Of a stretch of DNA of 64,000 bases, positions 50,036-58,871 are shown one piece after another; the first letter of the stretch is position 1, and each line of letters begins with the position of its first letter. A program made the position numbers and the translations under genes. Origin of the DNA: Amycolatopsis sp. FDAARGOS 1241 (GTDB lineage: Bacteria; Actinomycetota; Actinomycetes; Mycobacteriales; Pseudonocardiaceae); contig NZ_CP069526.1 of assembly GCF_016889705.1 (NCBI RefSeq), positions 3,410,001 to 3,474,000 on the forward strand, read 5' to 3'. A model generated the notes under the pieces. The model had not been told where the DNA came from. It saw only the letters and a list, made by a program, of their open reading frames with translations, and ran no database searches.

Positions 50036-50596
50036 ATGATCGACCTGGAGCACGACCACGGCGTCGCGGTGATCCGGATGCACGACAACGGCGCTTTCGA
50101 ACGGCATTGCGGGGCCTTGGTTCCCGAGGCGCTGGACCGGATCACCGCCGCGCTGGCCTACATCGGCGGCTCCCACGCGGTCGTCCTGACCGGCGGTGAG
50201 GACGTGTTCGCCCGCGGCTTCGCGGGCGGCGCCGCCGACCGGCTCGAACGGGCCGTGCTCGCCATCGCCGGCCACCCGGCCCCCGTGGTCGCCGCGCTCG
50301 GCGGCGATGCACTGGGCGCCGGCTACGCCCTCGCGGCCGCCGCGGACCTGCGCGTCATGTCCGGCGGGCGCCTCGGCCTGGGCATGCCAGCTCGGGTGTC
50401 CGCCCCGGTCGAGGGTGTGCTGCGCCGGCACGCCGGCCCGGCCTGGCCCGCGCTGCAGCGGGGCACCCGGACCTACACCCCCGAAGCCGCGCTGGTCGCG
50501 GGGCTGGTCGAAACGTGTTGCGCGCCAAGGGATCTGCTGCGCGTGGCGGTGGCGAGAGCGGCGCTGCTCGCCGGGGGAGCGAAGCAGTTCTGCTGA
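50036..50596 (+). CDS. Short crotonase-family protein
   Basis: A 186-residue protein, shorter than the usual 250-270 of enoyl-CoA hydratases. SHAVVLTGGEDVFARGFAGG and GGDALGAGYALAAAADLRVM correspond to the two oxyanion-hole segments. The N-terminal strand and the C-terminal helices are reduced. It lies 31 bases after the prm activator and could be co-transcribed. Catalytic acids cannot be placed with confidence. Confidence 0.7.
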   Translation: MIDLEHDHGVAVIRMHDNGAFERHCGALVPEALDRITAALAYIGGSHAVVLTGGEDVFARGFAGGAADRLERAVLAIAGHPAPVVAALGGDALGAGYALAAAADLRVMSGGRLGLGMPARVSAPVEGVLRRHAGPAWPALQRGTRTYTPEAALVAGLVETCCAPRDLLRVAVARAALLAGGAKQFC

Positions 50597-50642
50597 CGGC
50601 GGCCGGATGTCGCGCGGCCGCCGCGTGGTCACCGGCCGGCGC

Positions 50643-51674
50643 TCAGCCGAACTCCTTGCGGATCTGCGGCAGCACCTCGGTGCCCAGCAGTTCGATCGCC
50701 TTCATCACCTTCGCGTGGGGCACGCCGGACCAGTCCATCTGCATGGCGTAGCGCTTGGCGCCCGTGAGCTTGCCGACGGAGATCAGGCGGTCGGCGATCT
50801 CGCCGGGGCTGCCGACGAACAGGGCGCGGGCGCCGGCGGTGTACTGGTCGTACTCGGCGCGCGTCGGCACGGCCCAGCCGCGGGAGCGGGCGCCCCACTT
50901 CATCGTTTCGAGCCAGTAGGGGAAGAAGGTTTCCTTGGCGTCCTGGGAGTTCTCGGCGACGAAACCGATGGCGCCCATGGTCACCTCGAGGTCGTCGGCG
51001 GTGTGGTCGCCGGCCTCGCCCGCGCGGCGGTAGAGGTCCACGAGCGGTGCGAAGCGCTCCGGCTCGCCACCGATCACTGCGTAGACGACCGGCAGGCCGA
51101 GCAGGCCGGCGCGGATCGAGGACTCCGGGTTGCCGCCCGTGCCGACGGAGACGCGCAGCCGCCGTCCGTAGGGACGGGGGTAGATGTGCGCGTTGTCCAG
51201 CGGCGGGCGGAAGCGGCCCGACCAGGTGATCGGGTCCTCGCGGTCGATGCGCAGCAGCAGCGCGAGCTTCTCCTCGAACAGCTCGTCGTAGTCGCCGAGG
51301 TCCGCGCCGAAGAGCGGGAACGACTCGGTGAACGAGCCGCGCCCGGCGAGCAGTTCCGCGCGGCCGGCCGACAGCTGGTCGAGCGTGGTGAACTGCTGGT
51401 ACAGGCGCACCGGGTCCTCGGTTGAGAGCACGGTGACGGCGCTGGCGAGCGTGATGTGCTCGGTGACGCTCGCGGCCGCGGCCAGCACGGTCGCGGGGTT
51501 GGAGATCGCGTATTGCTGCAGGTGGTGTTCGCCGAGCCCGTAGAACCCGAGGCCGAGCTCGTCGGCGAGCTTGATGCGCTCCACCGTTTCGGCGAGCCGC
51601 TGCGCGACCGACACCTGTACACCGGTCAGCGGGTCGGCCGGGCGGTCGCCGAAGCTGTAGATACCGAGTTCCAT
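50643..51674 (-). CDS. LLM class flavin-dependent oxidoreductase
   Basis: A 343-residue luciferase-like enzyme. MELGIYSFGDRPADPLTG leads in, then GLGFYGLGEHHLQQYAISNP, a RAELLAGRGSFTESFPLFGA loop and the C-terminal MQMDWSGVPHAKVMKAIELL. The N-terminal GEHH motif is common to the FMN-dependent alkanal-type group. Start ATG at 51674. The gene is single and diverges from the L,D-transpeptidase gene, with no obvious link to the prm operon. Confidence 0.88.
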   Translation of the reverse strand: MELGIYSFGDRPADPLTGVQVSVAQRLAETVERIKLADELGLGFYGLGEHHLQQYAISNPATVLAAAASVTEHITLASAVTVLSTEDPVRLYQQFTTLDQLSAGRAELLAGRGSFTESFPLFGADLGDYDELFEEKLALLLRIDREDPITWSGRFRPPLDNAHIYPRPYGRRLRVSVGTGGNPESSIRAGLLGLPVVYAVIGGEPERFAPLVDLYRRAGEAGDHTADDLEVTMGAIGFVAENSQDAKETFFPYWLETMKWGARSRGWAVPTRAEYDQYTAGARALFVGSPGEIADRLISVGKLTGAKRYAMQMDWSGVPHAKVMKAIELLGTEVLPQIRKEFG

Positions 51675-51826
51675 GTCCACTTCCCTCGCGAGGTCCTGGG
51701 AGCCGAACCTAACCAACGTTTTGCTGATGCGTCAACATTCCGGCCCGGTAGTGTCGGCGATCACGGACTCAACCTTCCGGCCCGCTCGCCCGTTGACCAC
51801 CCTGGGCCGGATGGACGGGAGTGTTG

Positions 51827-52354
51827 ATGCAGGCGAAGAGCTACCCGGCCGGACTGCTGGCGGTGGCCGCGGCGGCGGTGGTGACGGCGTGTTCGGCGCC
51901 CCGCGCGCCCACCCCGAAACCGCTGGCGGAGGCTTCGAGTCTCGCCCCGGCCGCGGTCACCCCCTCGTCGACCACCCCGCCGCCACCACCGCCGCCACCA
52001 CCGCCGCCGCCTTGCGCGGTGCGGACCGGCGCCTGCGTGAGCCTGTCGCTGCGGCTGGCGTGGCTGCTGAAGGACGGCGTCGTCGTGCGCCGCCCGGTCG
52101 CGATGGAACCGGGGGACGCGAGCCAGCCGACACCCGTGGGCACCTTCGAGGTCGCGTGGAAGGACAAGGTCCATACCAGCAGCGAGTACGGCGACCCGAT
52201 GCCCAACTCCGTGTTCTTCGCGGCCGGCGGCATCGCGTTCCACGCCGGGCCACTGGACAAGCCCTCACACGGCTGCATCCACCTGACCGACGCGGATTCG
52301 GAAGCGTTCTTCACCGGCCTGCCCGTGGGTGCGGCCGTCGAGGTCAAGGCCTGA
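51827..52354 (+). CDS. L,D-transpeptidase lipoprotein
   Basis: A 175-residue exported protein. The signal peptide ends in a lipobox-like VVTACS (Cys at about 22), followed by a linker with 12 consecutive prolines, then a YkuD L,D-transpeptidase domain with the motif HGCIHLTDADS holding the catalytic Cys. It is smaller than the multi-domain L,D-transpeptidases and would cross-link or modify peptidoglycan. ATG at 51827 with GGGA upstream; GTG at 51821 is an alternative. Convergent with the NDH-2-like gene. Confidence 0.88.
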   Translation: MQAKSYPAGLLAVAAAAVVTACSAPRAPTPKPLAEASSLAPAAVTPSSTTPPPPPPPPPPPPCAVRTGACVSLSLRLAWLLKDGVVVRRPVAMEPGDASQPTPVGTFEVAWKDKVHTSSEYGDPMPNSVFFAAGGIAFHAGPLDKPSHGCIHLTDADSEAFFTGLPVGAAVEVKA

Positions 52355-52382
52355 TCAGTCCACTGTGGAACGCGGCGCCGAC

Positions 52383-53675
52383 TCAGCGGCGATGCGGCAG
52401 CTCCGGCGAATCAGTGTTCAGCGGCACAGACGGCCCGCGCACCAGTCCCAATTGGACGGTCGGCCGCTTGCTCACGGTGGCGAGCGCCCAGCCGATGGCG
52501 GTGCGCAACCGGTTGCCCGGCATCGCCAGCAGGTGGTAGCCGCGGGTCACGACCTTCGCGGGAAACCCCGACAGCGGCAGGTGCAGCGGGTTCGCGGCCG
52601 CGTGCCCGGCGCCGAGGTCGACCACGAACCCGAGGTCGTGGTGGCGGTAGGTGCCGGCCTGGCCGTAACCCAGTGAAGCGGCGACGTTCTGGCCGGCGAG
52701 CTTGCCCTGGCGTTCGGCGTGCTGCGCGGTCATCGCCGTGTACTCGCCGGGCCGGGTCAGGTCGGGCACCGCCGCTGCGTCGCCGCACGCGAACACCTCC
52801 GGGTACCCAGGTACGCCGAGCTCGGTGGTCACCACGATCCGGTCCTTGGCCGTGGGGAGGCCGAGGTCGGCCACGAGCGGGTCGGGCCGCACCCCGACGC
52901 ACCACACGAGCGTGCGGGTCGACACCCGGTCGCCCGACGTGAGCGTGACCCCGTCCGGGGTCGCCTCCTTCACCGACGTCTTCATCAGCACTTCGACGCC
53001 GCGTTCGCGCAGCACGGTGTCGGCGGTCTTGGCCAGGTGCTTCGACAGCTCGGGCAGCACGCGGTCGGCGATGTCGAGCAGCAGCCACCGCACCGGCTGT
53101 CCCTTCAGCTCGGGGTGGCGTTCGGCGAGGGCGTCGGTGAACGCCGGCCCCTGCGCGGCCACTTCCGTGCCGGTGTACCCGGCGCCTACCACCACGAACG
53201 TGCAGCGCGCGGCGCGCTCCTGCGGGTCGGTCGCCGCGGCCGCGAGCTCGATCTGGCGCGTGATGTGGTCGCGCAGGTACAGCGCTTCGGGCACGCCGCG
53301 GAACCCGTGCGCGTTCTCGGCCACCCCTGGGATCGGCAGCAGCCGGTTGACGCTGCCGGCCGCCAGCACGAGGCGGTCGTAGGACAGGTGGCGAGTGTGG
53401 TCCTCGGGGTCGGTGTAGGTGACCGTGCGCGCGCCGAAGTCCACACCGGACACCGTGCCGAGCGCGAGCCGCACGCCGGGCAGCGTGGCGGGAATGGAGA
53501 TCGTGATACTGCGCGGGTCGAGGAGCCCGGCCGAGACCTCCGGCAGGAGCGGCAGGTAGAGGAAGTAGTCGGTGGGGTTGACCACGACGACTTCGATGTC
53601 GTCGCCTGCGGTCTTCAACAGTCGTTTCGCCGCGTTGTACCCGGCGAACCCGCCACCCACGATCACGACGCGCAT
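52383..53675 (-). CDS. Type II NADH dehydrogenase-like FAD oxidoreductase
   Basis: A 430-residue pyridine nucleotide-disulfide oxidoreductase family protein. The FAD motif VVIVGGGFAGYNAAKRL is at the N terminus, the NAD motif FVVVGAGYTGTEVAAQ in the middle, and YPEVFACGDAAAVPDLTRPG close to the C-terminal third. The length and TAMTAQHAERQGKLAGQNVA fit NDH-2, which passes electrons from NADH to quinone at the membrane without proton pumping. No membrane helix is present. Convergent with the L,D-transpeptidase gene; 28 bases between. Confidence 0.87.
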   Translation of the reverse strand: MRVVIVGGGFAGYNAAKRLLKTAGDDIEVVVVNPTDYFLYLPLLPEVSAGLLDPRSITISIPATLPGVRLALGTVSGVDFGARTVTYTDPEDHTRHLSYDRLVLAAGSVNRLLPIPGVAENAHGFRGVPEALYLRDHITRQIELAAAATDPQERAARCTFVVVGAGYTGTEVAAQGPAFTDALAERHPELKGQPVRWLLLDIADRVLPELSKHLAKTADTVLRERGVEVLMKTSVKEATPDGVTLTSGDRVSTRTLVWCVGVRPDPLVADLGLPTAKDRIVVTTELGVPGYPEVFACGDAAAVPDLTRPGEYTAMTAQHAERQGKLAGQNVAASLGYGQAGTYRHHDLGFVVDLGAGHAAANPLHLPLSGFPAKVVTRGYHLLAMPGNRLRTAIGWALATVSKRPTVQLGLVRGPSVPLNTDSPELPHRR

Positions 53676-53838
53676 CAGGCCATCCTTCCGGTTTCCGGAC
53701 GTCGGCGGACCCGCGGCGGTTACCCGGGCGCAGCCACCCGCAACCGGATCGCCCCGCCCGGGTCCGCCCGGGTCCGAACGCGCCCGGCCCGCTCGGGTGC
53801 GTTTCCGATCGGACCGGGCGCGGTGGTCGACGGGGCGC

Positions 53839-54252
53839 TCAGTCCTGCGGCTGCGAGATGTTGACCATCCAGCCGATCCCGAACTTGTCCACGCACATGC
53901 CGAACTCGTCGCCCCACATTTGCTTTTCGAGGGGGACGGCGACGGTGCCCCCGTCGGCGAGCTTGGCCCAGTACTCGCGCAGCCGGTCGCCGTCGTCGCC
54001 GCTGAGGCTGATCGAGATGTTGGTGCCGGGGTTGTGGTCCATGCCCGGCGGGGTGTCGGCCGCCATCAGCGTGAAGCCGTTGTCGGTCTGCAATTGTGCG
54101 TGCATGATCTTGTCGGCCTCCGGGGCGTCCGGCATGCCGGACTCACCGAAGGTGCTCAAGGTGAGCTCCCCGCCGAACACGTCCCGGTAGAACTGCATGG
54201 CCTGCCGGGCGTCGTCGCGGAAGCTGATGTAGGGATTGAGGATCGAAGCCAC
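53839..54252 (-). CDS. VOC family protein (PhnB/glyoxalase-like)
   Basis: A 137-residue vicinal-oxygen-chelate protein. ASILNPYISFRDDARQAMQF, then FYRDVFGGELTLSTFGESG, and the C-terminal WGDEFGMCVDKFGIGWMVNI are typical of the PhnB-like branch. GTG at 54252 follows AAGGAG at the right distance; an earlier in-frame ATG at 54270 contains that ribosome site inside the coding region, so I prefer the GTG. Confidence 0.85.
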   Translation of the reverse strand: MASILNPYISFRDDARQAMQFYRDVFGGELTLSTFGESGMPDAPEADKIMHAQLQTDNGFTLMAADTPPGMDHNPGTNISISLSGDDGDRLREYWAKLADGGTVAVPLEKQMWGDEFGMCVDKFGIGWMVNISQPQD

Positions 54253-54421
54253 CGGACACTCCTTCGTCATGGACGGGAAGTGAATCCTCGCAGATGACGA
54301 GGGGCCCGACAACGGGCCGCGGCGCGGGTCGCTCTCGTGGGTGAGATCGCGGATTTCCTGTAACGCTCGACGGTTAGACGACGGTCGAAAACTCTTGTGG
54401 TGAAAAGCTTTCGACTCCGGC

Positions 54422-55207
54422 TCACGGGTCGCCGGTCAGTTTTCCGCGGAGCTGTTCGAGGGTCTGCGACAGCAGGCGCGACACGTGCATCTGGGAAATG
54501 CCGACGCGGTCGGCGATCTGCGTTTGCGTGAGCCCGCCGAAGAAGCGCATCACGAGGATCGCGCGTTCGCGTTTCGGGAGTTCGCGCAACAGCGGCTGGA
54601 GGGCTTCGTGGTTTTCGATGTGCTCGAGTTCCGAATCCTCTTCGCCGAGGGTGTCCGCGAGCGAAAGGGGCTCCGCGTCGTCGTGGACCGGCTTGTCGAC
54701 CGACAGCGTCTGGTACGCGTTGCCGGCGATGAGGCCTTCGTGCACTTCGGACACGTCGAGGCCGAGGTGCTCGGCCAGCTCGGTCGGCGTGGGAGAACGG
54801 CCGAGGGTCTGCGACAGCGCGCTCGAACCGTGGCTGAGGGCGAGGTGCAGCTCCTTCAGGCGCCGCGGCACGCGGACGGACCAGCCGGTGTCGCGGAAGT
54901 GGCGGCGGATCTCGCCCATGATCGTGGGGACGGCGAAGGACAGGAAGTCCGGGCCGCGTTCCGGGGTGAAGCGGTCGATGGCGTTGATCAGCCCGATGCG
55001 GGCCACCTGCACCAGGTCCTCCCGGGGCTCGCCGCGCCCGGTGAAGCGCGTGGCGATGTGCTCGGCGACGGGGAGGAACTCCGTCACGAGCTGTTCGCGC
55101 AGACGCGCTCGACGGGGGTCGTCCGCGTCGAGGCCGACGAGCTCCTCGAACAGAGGAGCCGTGTGGGCGTACTCGTCGCGGCGCCGGGTCATCGGCTGCT
55201 GGTTCAC
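54422..55207 (-). CDS. RNA polymerase sigma factor, SigB/SigF family
   Basis: A 261-residue sigma factor. Region 2 has EDLVQVARIGLINAIDRFTP and FLSFAVPTIMGEIRRHFRDT, region 3 RVPRRLKELHLALSHGSSAL and region 4 RAILVMRFFGGLTQTQIADR then GISQMHVSRLLSQTLEQLR. It is a stress-response sigma factor. The GTG at 55207 overlaps the anti-sigma stop (GTGA), so the two are translationally coupled; the first ATG is at 55192. The short 7-bp stem at 54384-54415 may be its terminator. Confidence 0.93.
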   Translation of the reverse strand: MNQQPMTRRRDEYAHTAPLFEELVGLDADDPRRARLREQLVTEFLPVAEHIATRFTGRGEPREDLVQVARIGLINAIDRFTPERGPDFLSFAVPTIMGEIRRHFRDTGWSVRVPRRLKELHLALSHGSSALSQTLGRSPTPTELAEHLGLDVSEVHEGLIAGNAYQTLSVDKPVHDDAEPLSLADTLGEEDSELEHIENHEALQPLLRELPKRERAILVMRFFGGLTQTQIADRVGISQMHVSRLLSQTLEQLRGKLTGDP

Positions 55208-55653
55208 CTGGTCGTCTCCGGACCGAGCGAGAGCTGGATGGTCAGGGTGTTGCCGGCGCCGGGCGCGGGGATGCTCGTCGCCGACACGGCGGCGGCGAGG
55301 GTGGTGAGCACGTGCCAGCCGAAGCTGCGCTCGCTGGGCAGCCGGGCGTGGCGGACGTCGGTCGCCACCGTGATCTCGATGCAGTCGGGCGCGACGCGGA
55401 ACCGGCAGGTCATCGTCGAGCCGAGGTCGGCGAGCTCCACGAGCTGCGCGCACGCCTCGTCCACGGCCATCTTCGCGTCGGCGATCGAGTCGAGGCCGTA
55501 GTCGGCGCGGGCGGCGACAGCCTGCGCCAGCATTCGCACCAGCGGGATCTGCCCGGTTTCCGCGGGCAGGCGCAGCTCGATCACCTCGTCGAGCAGCTTG
55601 TCGACCGCAGGCATCCCGTGGCTCGGCGAGCTGCCGGCTCCATCGTTGTCCAT
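55204..55653 (-). CDS. RsbW-like anti-sigma factor (serine kinase fold)
   Basis: A 149-residue protein with a HATPase_c_2 domain. IADAKMAVDEACAQLVELAD is the N-box region, though the usual Asn after EACA is replaced by Gln, and SERSFGWHVLTTLAAAV is the nucleotide-binding loop. Such proteins bind SigF/SigB and hold it inactive until a STAS antagonist takes over. ATG at 55653 is likely; ATG at 55614 is also possible. A GGGTAT element ends just 9 bases upstream. Confidence 0.82.
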   Translation of the reverse strand: MDNDGAGSSPSHGMPAVDKLLDEVIELRLPAETGQIPLVRMLAQAVAARADYGLDSIADAKMAVDEACAQLVELADLGSTMTCRFRVAPDCIEITVATDVRHARLPSERSFGWHVLTTLAAAVSATSIPAPGAGNTLTIQLSLGPETTR

Positions 55654-55662
55654 GTTCCCCAC

Positions 55663-55690
55663 ATACCCGCTGGGGCGGGCTTCGACACCT
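55663..55690 (-). promoter_or_regulatory. Possible SigF-type promoter of the anti-sigma/sigma operon
   Basis: On the minus strand GGGTAT (55663-55668) matches the SigF -10, with GGTGT about 16 bases upstream as a -35-like box. It suggests that the operon is transcribed by its own sigma factor. Confidence 0.4.
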
Positions 55691-55858
55691 CGGGTTCACG
55701 GCTCGCGTGAGCAGTGCCACCGCCTGCCGGACAGGTGATCCGATGCAGTAATGTCGGTCGAGGACCCGTTAAAGCGCTAGCGGCCATCGGTGGCGCGCGC
55801 CCGGGTCTCGCCTGGTCAGCTGCGCCCTTCGCGTACCAACAGAAGGGGCTTGGGGAAC

Positions 55859-56590
55859 ATGACCGGCGGCCGGGAACGGCTATCCGCGCGGCTTGACGAA
55901 GTCACCGTGGCGATGGAGTCGCTGACCGCGATGCTGGACCACCAGGAGCTCGACCTCGGTCAGATGCTGCAGGCGGTCTGCGAGCACGTCGTCGAGGTGG
56001 TGGCCGGGGCCGACATGGCCAGCATCACCTTGGTCCGCGACGGCGTCGCCGAGACGGTCGCCAGCACCGACCAGCGGGCGGTGAACTTCGACCGCGAGCA
56101 ATACCGCGTCGGCGACGGCCCGTGCCTGCGCGCGGCCGAGACCGGCGCACCGGTGCGCGTCGGGGTCGGCGCCGTGGGCGACCAGTGGCCGCAGTTCGTG
56201 TCGGCCGCCGAAGAACTCGGTGTGGCGAGCTTCCTCGCGGCGCCGCTGACCGTCGACGGCGACATGACGGGCGCGATGAACTTGTTCGGCTTCGGCGAAC
56301 ACGGGTTCAGCGACCTCGAGGTGAAGATCCTCGAGCTCTACACCGCGACCGTCGTCTTCGGCCTGCGCAGCGCGCGCCGCTACTTTGACGCGAAGGAGCT
56401 GGTGGCGCAGCTCAACCGGGCGCTCGAGACTCGAGCCGTGATCGACCAGGCCAAGGGCATCCTGATGGCCGCCCACCGCATCACGGCCGAAGAAGCTTTT
56501 CAACGGCTCGTGAAGCGTTCTCAGGACGGAAACCGCAAGCTCTACGACGTCGCAGCCGAGTTCGTGGCCGCCGTGTCCAGTTTTACCTGA
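55859..56590 (+). CDS. GAF and ANTAR domain antitermination regulator
   Basis: A 243-residue protein, the same layout as the one at 5514. A GAF sensor (DREQYRVGDGPCLRAAETG, FLAAPLTVDGDMTGAMNLFG) is followed by an ANTAR domain (ETRAVIDQAKGILMAAHRIT). Predicted to bind RNA double hairpins and promote antitermination. ATG at 55859 has GGGGAAC directly upstream. It diverges from the sigma/anti-sigma operon and belongs to the same stress-signalling block. Confidence 0.88.
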   Translation: MTGGRERLSARLDEVTVAMESLTAMLDHQELDLGQMLQAVCEHVVEVVAGADMASITLVRDGVAETVASTDQRAVNFDREQYRVGDGPCLRAAETGAPVRVGVGAVGDQWPQFVSAAEELGVASFLAAPLTVDGDMTGAMNLFGFGEHGFSDLEVKILELYTATVVFGLRSARRYFDAKELVAQLNRALETRAVIDQAKGILMAAHRITAEEAFQRLVKRSQDGNRKLYDVAAEFVAAVSSFT

Positions 56591-56673
56591 CCCGCCTGCG
56601 CGCACACGCGTGCTCACGCGCGACACTGGGTATGTCCCCACGGGGACTCCAGTTCGGAAGCAGGTGAACCACA

Positions 56674-57201
56674 ATGGTGCAGGTGCGAGTCCAGGGGCTG
56701 GCCGTCGTCGCGCAGGAGGTGGCCCCGGTGGTGCTGCTGCGCGAGGAGACGGGACTTCGCCGCTGGCTGGCGATCACCATCGGCGCGCCCGAGGCGCAGG
56801 AGCTGGCGGCGGCGCAGGAGCAGGTCGTGTCGGCCCGGCCGGGCACGGTGGAGCTGATCCTCGAAGTGCTGTCCGCGTTCGGGCAGCACGTCGAGAGAGT
56901 CGAGGTCACGGAGCTGCGCGACAGCATCTTCCACGCCGACCTCGTGCTCTCCGACGGCGTGCGCGTGTCGGCGCGGCCCAGCGACGCGATCGCCGTGGGC
57001 CTGCGCGCCCACGCGCCCATCGAGGTCGCCGAGGACGTGCTCGCCGAGGCCGCCGTCGACGTGACAGTGGCGGGCGGCGACGACCCGGCCGAGGCGCTGG
57101 GCGGCGATCCGGCCGAGAGCAGCGAGGACCAGATCCGGCAGTTCCGTGACCTGCTCGACGAGGTCAGCCCGGACGACTTCCGCGACCCCGGGCCCGCCTG
57201 A
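56674..57201 (+). CDS. Bifunctional nuclease family protein (DUF151)
   Basis: A 175-residue protein. LREETGLRRWLAITIGAPEA, VERVEVTELRDSIFHADLVL and RVSARPSDAIAVGLRAHAPI match the BFN/DUF151 domain. The acidic C-terminal tail (QIRQFRDLLDEVSPDDF) is also usual in actinobacterial members. The family has been linked to RNA/DNA cleavage and oxidative stress; its exact role in actinobacteria is unclear. Monocistronic, with a strong terminator 156 bases further on. Confidence 0.87.
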   Translation: MVQVRVQGLAVVAQEVAPVVLLREETGLRRWLAITIGAPEAQELAAAQEQVVSARPGTVELILEVLSAFGQHVERVEVTELRDSIFHADLVLSDGVRVSARPSDAIAVGLRAHAPIEVAEDVLAEAAVDVTVAGGDDPAEALGGDPAESSEDQIRQFRDLLDEVSPDDFRDPGPA

Positions 57202-57356
57202 GCGGGAATACCGATCGCCGCTCGTGATGTTGAACGGGCTGGTCGGTGCGCTTCGTGTCCCCCGGGCTCACCCCTTGCCCTCGCGGAGTTCCGTCCGGCT
57301 GGAGCCGCGTCGCGCGATCTGCCGAGAGGCGAACACAGCGCGTCGGCCGACGAGAC

Positions 57357-57391
57357 GATGGCCCCCGACCTGGCTCCGGTCGGGGGCCATC
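57357..57391 (+). terminator. Strong terminator hairpin
   Basis: A perfect 14-bp stem (GATGGCCCCCGACC at 57357-57370 and its complement at 57378-57391) with a 7-base loop. It lies downstream of the bifunctional nuclease gene. Confidence 0.75.
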
Positions 57392-57438
57392 CTCATGTGT
57401 GGGGTAGCGGGTCGCTTCGGTGCCCGGTCTACCGGTGC

Positions 57439-57624
57439 TCAGTCACGCAGCTCGGGCGGCTCCCCGTCGACGCCGAGGTCGGTCTCCGCGTCGAAGGCGG
57501 TGTGCTCGTGCCCGGCCACCGGCTGGGCGACGTCGGTTCCGAGGTCGAAGCCCGCGTGCTCGGCGGCTTCGGCGAGCCCGGCCCGCTCGTCGGGCTGGTG
57601 TCGGTGGTGGTGGCGCTCGATCAT
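57439..57624 (-). CDS. Small acidic hypothetical protein
   Basis: A 61-residue frame, MIERHHHRHQPDERAGLAEA to GVDGEPPELRD. It is His-rich at the start and acidic after that. There is no convincing ribosome site and no membrane segment. The composition suggests an unstructured small protein. I would keep it only as a possible gene. Confidence 0.35.
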   Translation of the reverse strand: MIERHHHRHQPDERAGLAEAAEHAGFDLGTDVAQPVAGHEHTAFDAETDLGVDGEPPELRD

Positions 57625-57712
57625 CCCGACATCTTGGGCAGTGCCCTACCGGCCGGGCAACCAACGGAGGGTGAACGGCTCAGGCGGGTTTGTGCGCAGG
57701 GCGCGTGGCCGC

Positions 57713-58138
57713 TCAGGTGTGCAGCCGCCGCTGCCCGGGGACGTCGACGCCGGTGAGGCCGGCGGCGCAGCCCGGGCGTTCGCAGCCGAGCGGCAGGAGG
57801 TCCAGCAGCCGGCGGACCGGGTGGGAGTCGCCGGGGTCGACGTAGAAGTCGGTGTCCAGGAGTTCGGCCAGCAGCTGCATGCGGCGCAGCACCTTCAGGC
57901 CCGCGACGGCGAGGAACGTGGTGCGGCCGAGGTCGACGATGACGACGCCGACCGTGCTGCGGATGCGGGACTCCACGACCTCGGCCAGGTGGGGTGCGGT
58001 GCACAGGTCCACTTCGCCGACCACCTCCACCACTGATGCGCCTGGCACGGGACGGTGGACGTGCAGGCGGAGCAGTCCCTTGGGATCGACGCGGTCGGTC
58101 GGCTGAAGTGGTGTTCTCGTGTGGCGTAGGGCGCTCAT
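57713..58138 (-). CDS. STAS domain anti-sigma factor antagonist-like protein
   Basis: A 141-residue protein. GASVVEVVGEVDLCTAPHLA and VVIVDLGRTTFLAVAGLKVL match the STAS fold. The phosphorylatable Ser (DSSG in classical antagonists) is replaced by LAVAG, so control by phosphorylation is doubtful. ATG at 58138 gives MSALRHTRTPLQPTD; longer frames start up to 58276. A 16-base palindrome lies 141 bases upstream. Confidence 0.75.
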   Translation of the reverse strand: MSALRHTRTPLQPTDRVDPKGLLRLHVHRPVPGASVVEVVGEVDLCTAPHLAEVVESRIRSTVGVVIVDLGRTTFLAVAGLKVLRRMQLLAELLDTDFYVDPGDSHPVRRLLDLLPLGCERPGCAAGLTGVDVPGQRRLHT

Positions 58139-58278
58139 CGCGGCCCGCCTCTCGTCGGTCGCACCCCGCCCAGGGGAGTGGTGGAGAGGGGCCGAAGTCT
58201 GGGACCCAGCCGATCGGCACCGGCCCTCCCGGCGAGCGGGTGTCATGGCGGCTGGTGGCTCAACCGATGTCCCCACAG

Positions 58279-58294
58279 TAGTGCACGTGCACTA
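58279..58294. promoter_or_regulatory. Perfect 16-base palindrome
   Basis: TAGTGCACGTGCACTA, identical on both strands, between the STAS gene and the membrane-protein gene. It looks like an operator of a TetR- or GntR-type repressor, but no such gene is near. Confidence 0.55.
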
Positions 58295-58319
58295 GAGCCG
58301 CCAGCCGTCGGCCGGGTTG

Positions 58320-58820
58320 TTATCGCCGGATTTGCTTCGAAGCCGCGATGTAGGTGTTGGAATCGCCGAGGAACGAGAGCACCACGCCGATCACCGCGGC
58401 GAGCCCGGAGAGGTAGCTCAGCCAGGTGCCGCCGCTGCCCGCGACGAGCGACAGCACCTGCAGGACCGTGAGCACGGTCAGCACGATCCGGGCCCAGTTG
58501 CGCCCGCCTCGCAGCTTCACGGCGAAGAGCACGTAGAGCAGCGCGATGATGATCGCGATGACGACGGCGACACCGAGTGCGATGTTGGCGGCCTGGGTGA
58601 GCTGCTCCTCGCTCAGCCCGCTGTTGGCGCGGCGGGCGGCATCGATCAGCTCGTCCTTCTGCCCGAACAGCAGCAACGCGCCGACGATGCCGATCACGGT
58701 GGAGACGATGAACGCCCAGAACGCGCCGGTGACGGTGGCGGGCACCTCGGGGCGCGGTGGTTCGGAGTAGGGCGGTTGGGGCTGGCCGGCTCCGTCGGGA
58801 AACCGCGGCAGATCGCTCAT
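58320..58820 (-). CDS. Four-span membrane protein, hypothetical
   Basis: A 166-residue protein. Proline-rich cytosolic start (MSDLPRFPDGAGQPQPPYSE), then four hydrophobic helices (about 33-52, 80-100, 110-130 and 133-150). Such small proteins are frequent in actinobacteria, and I see no catalytic motif. It lies 51 bases from the next STAS gene on the same strand. Confidence 0.75.
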   Translation of the reverse strand: MSDLPRFPDGAGQPQPPYSEPPRPEVPATVTGAFWAFIVSTVIGIVGALLLFGQKDELIDAARRANSGLSEEQLTQAANIALGVAVVIAIIIALLYVLFAVKLRGGRNWARIVLTVLTVLQVLSLVAGSGGTWLSYLSGLAAVIGVVLSFLGDSNTYIAASKQIRR

Positions 58821-58871
58821 GAGGGGACATTAGGCCCACTGCCGCCGTCCCGCACCCCGACGCGGCCGGGA

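Noticed and set aside
54384..54415. Terminator after the sigma factor gene
   Set aside because: GTCGAAA/TTTCGAC gives only a 7-bp stem with an 18-base loop; too weak to list as a separate feature.
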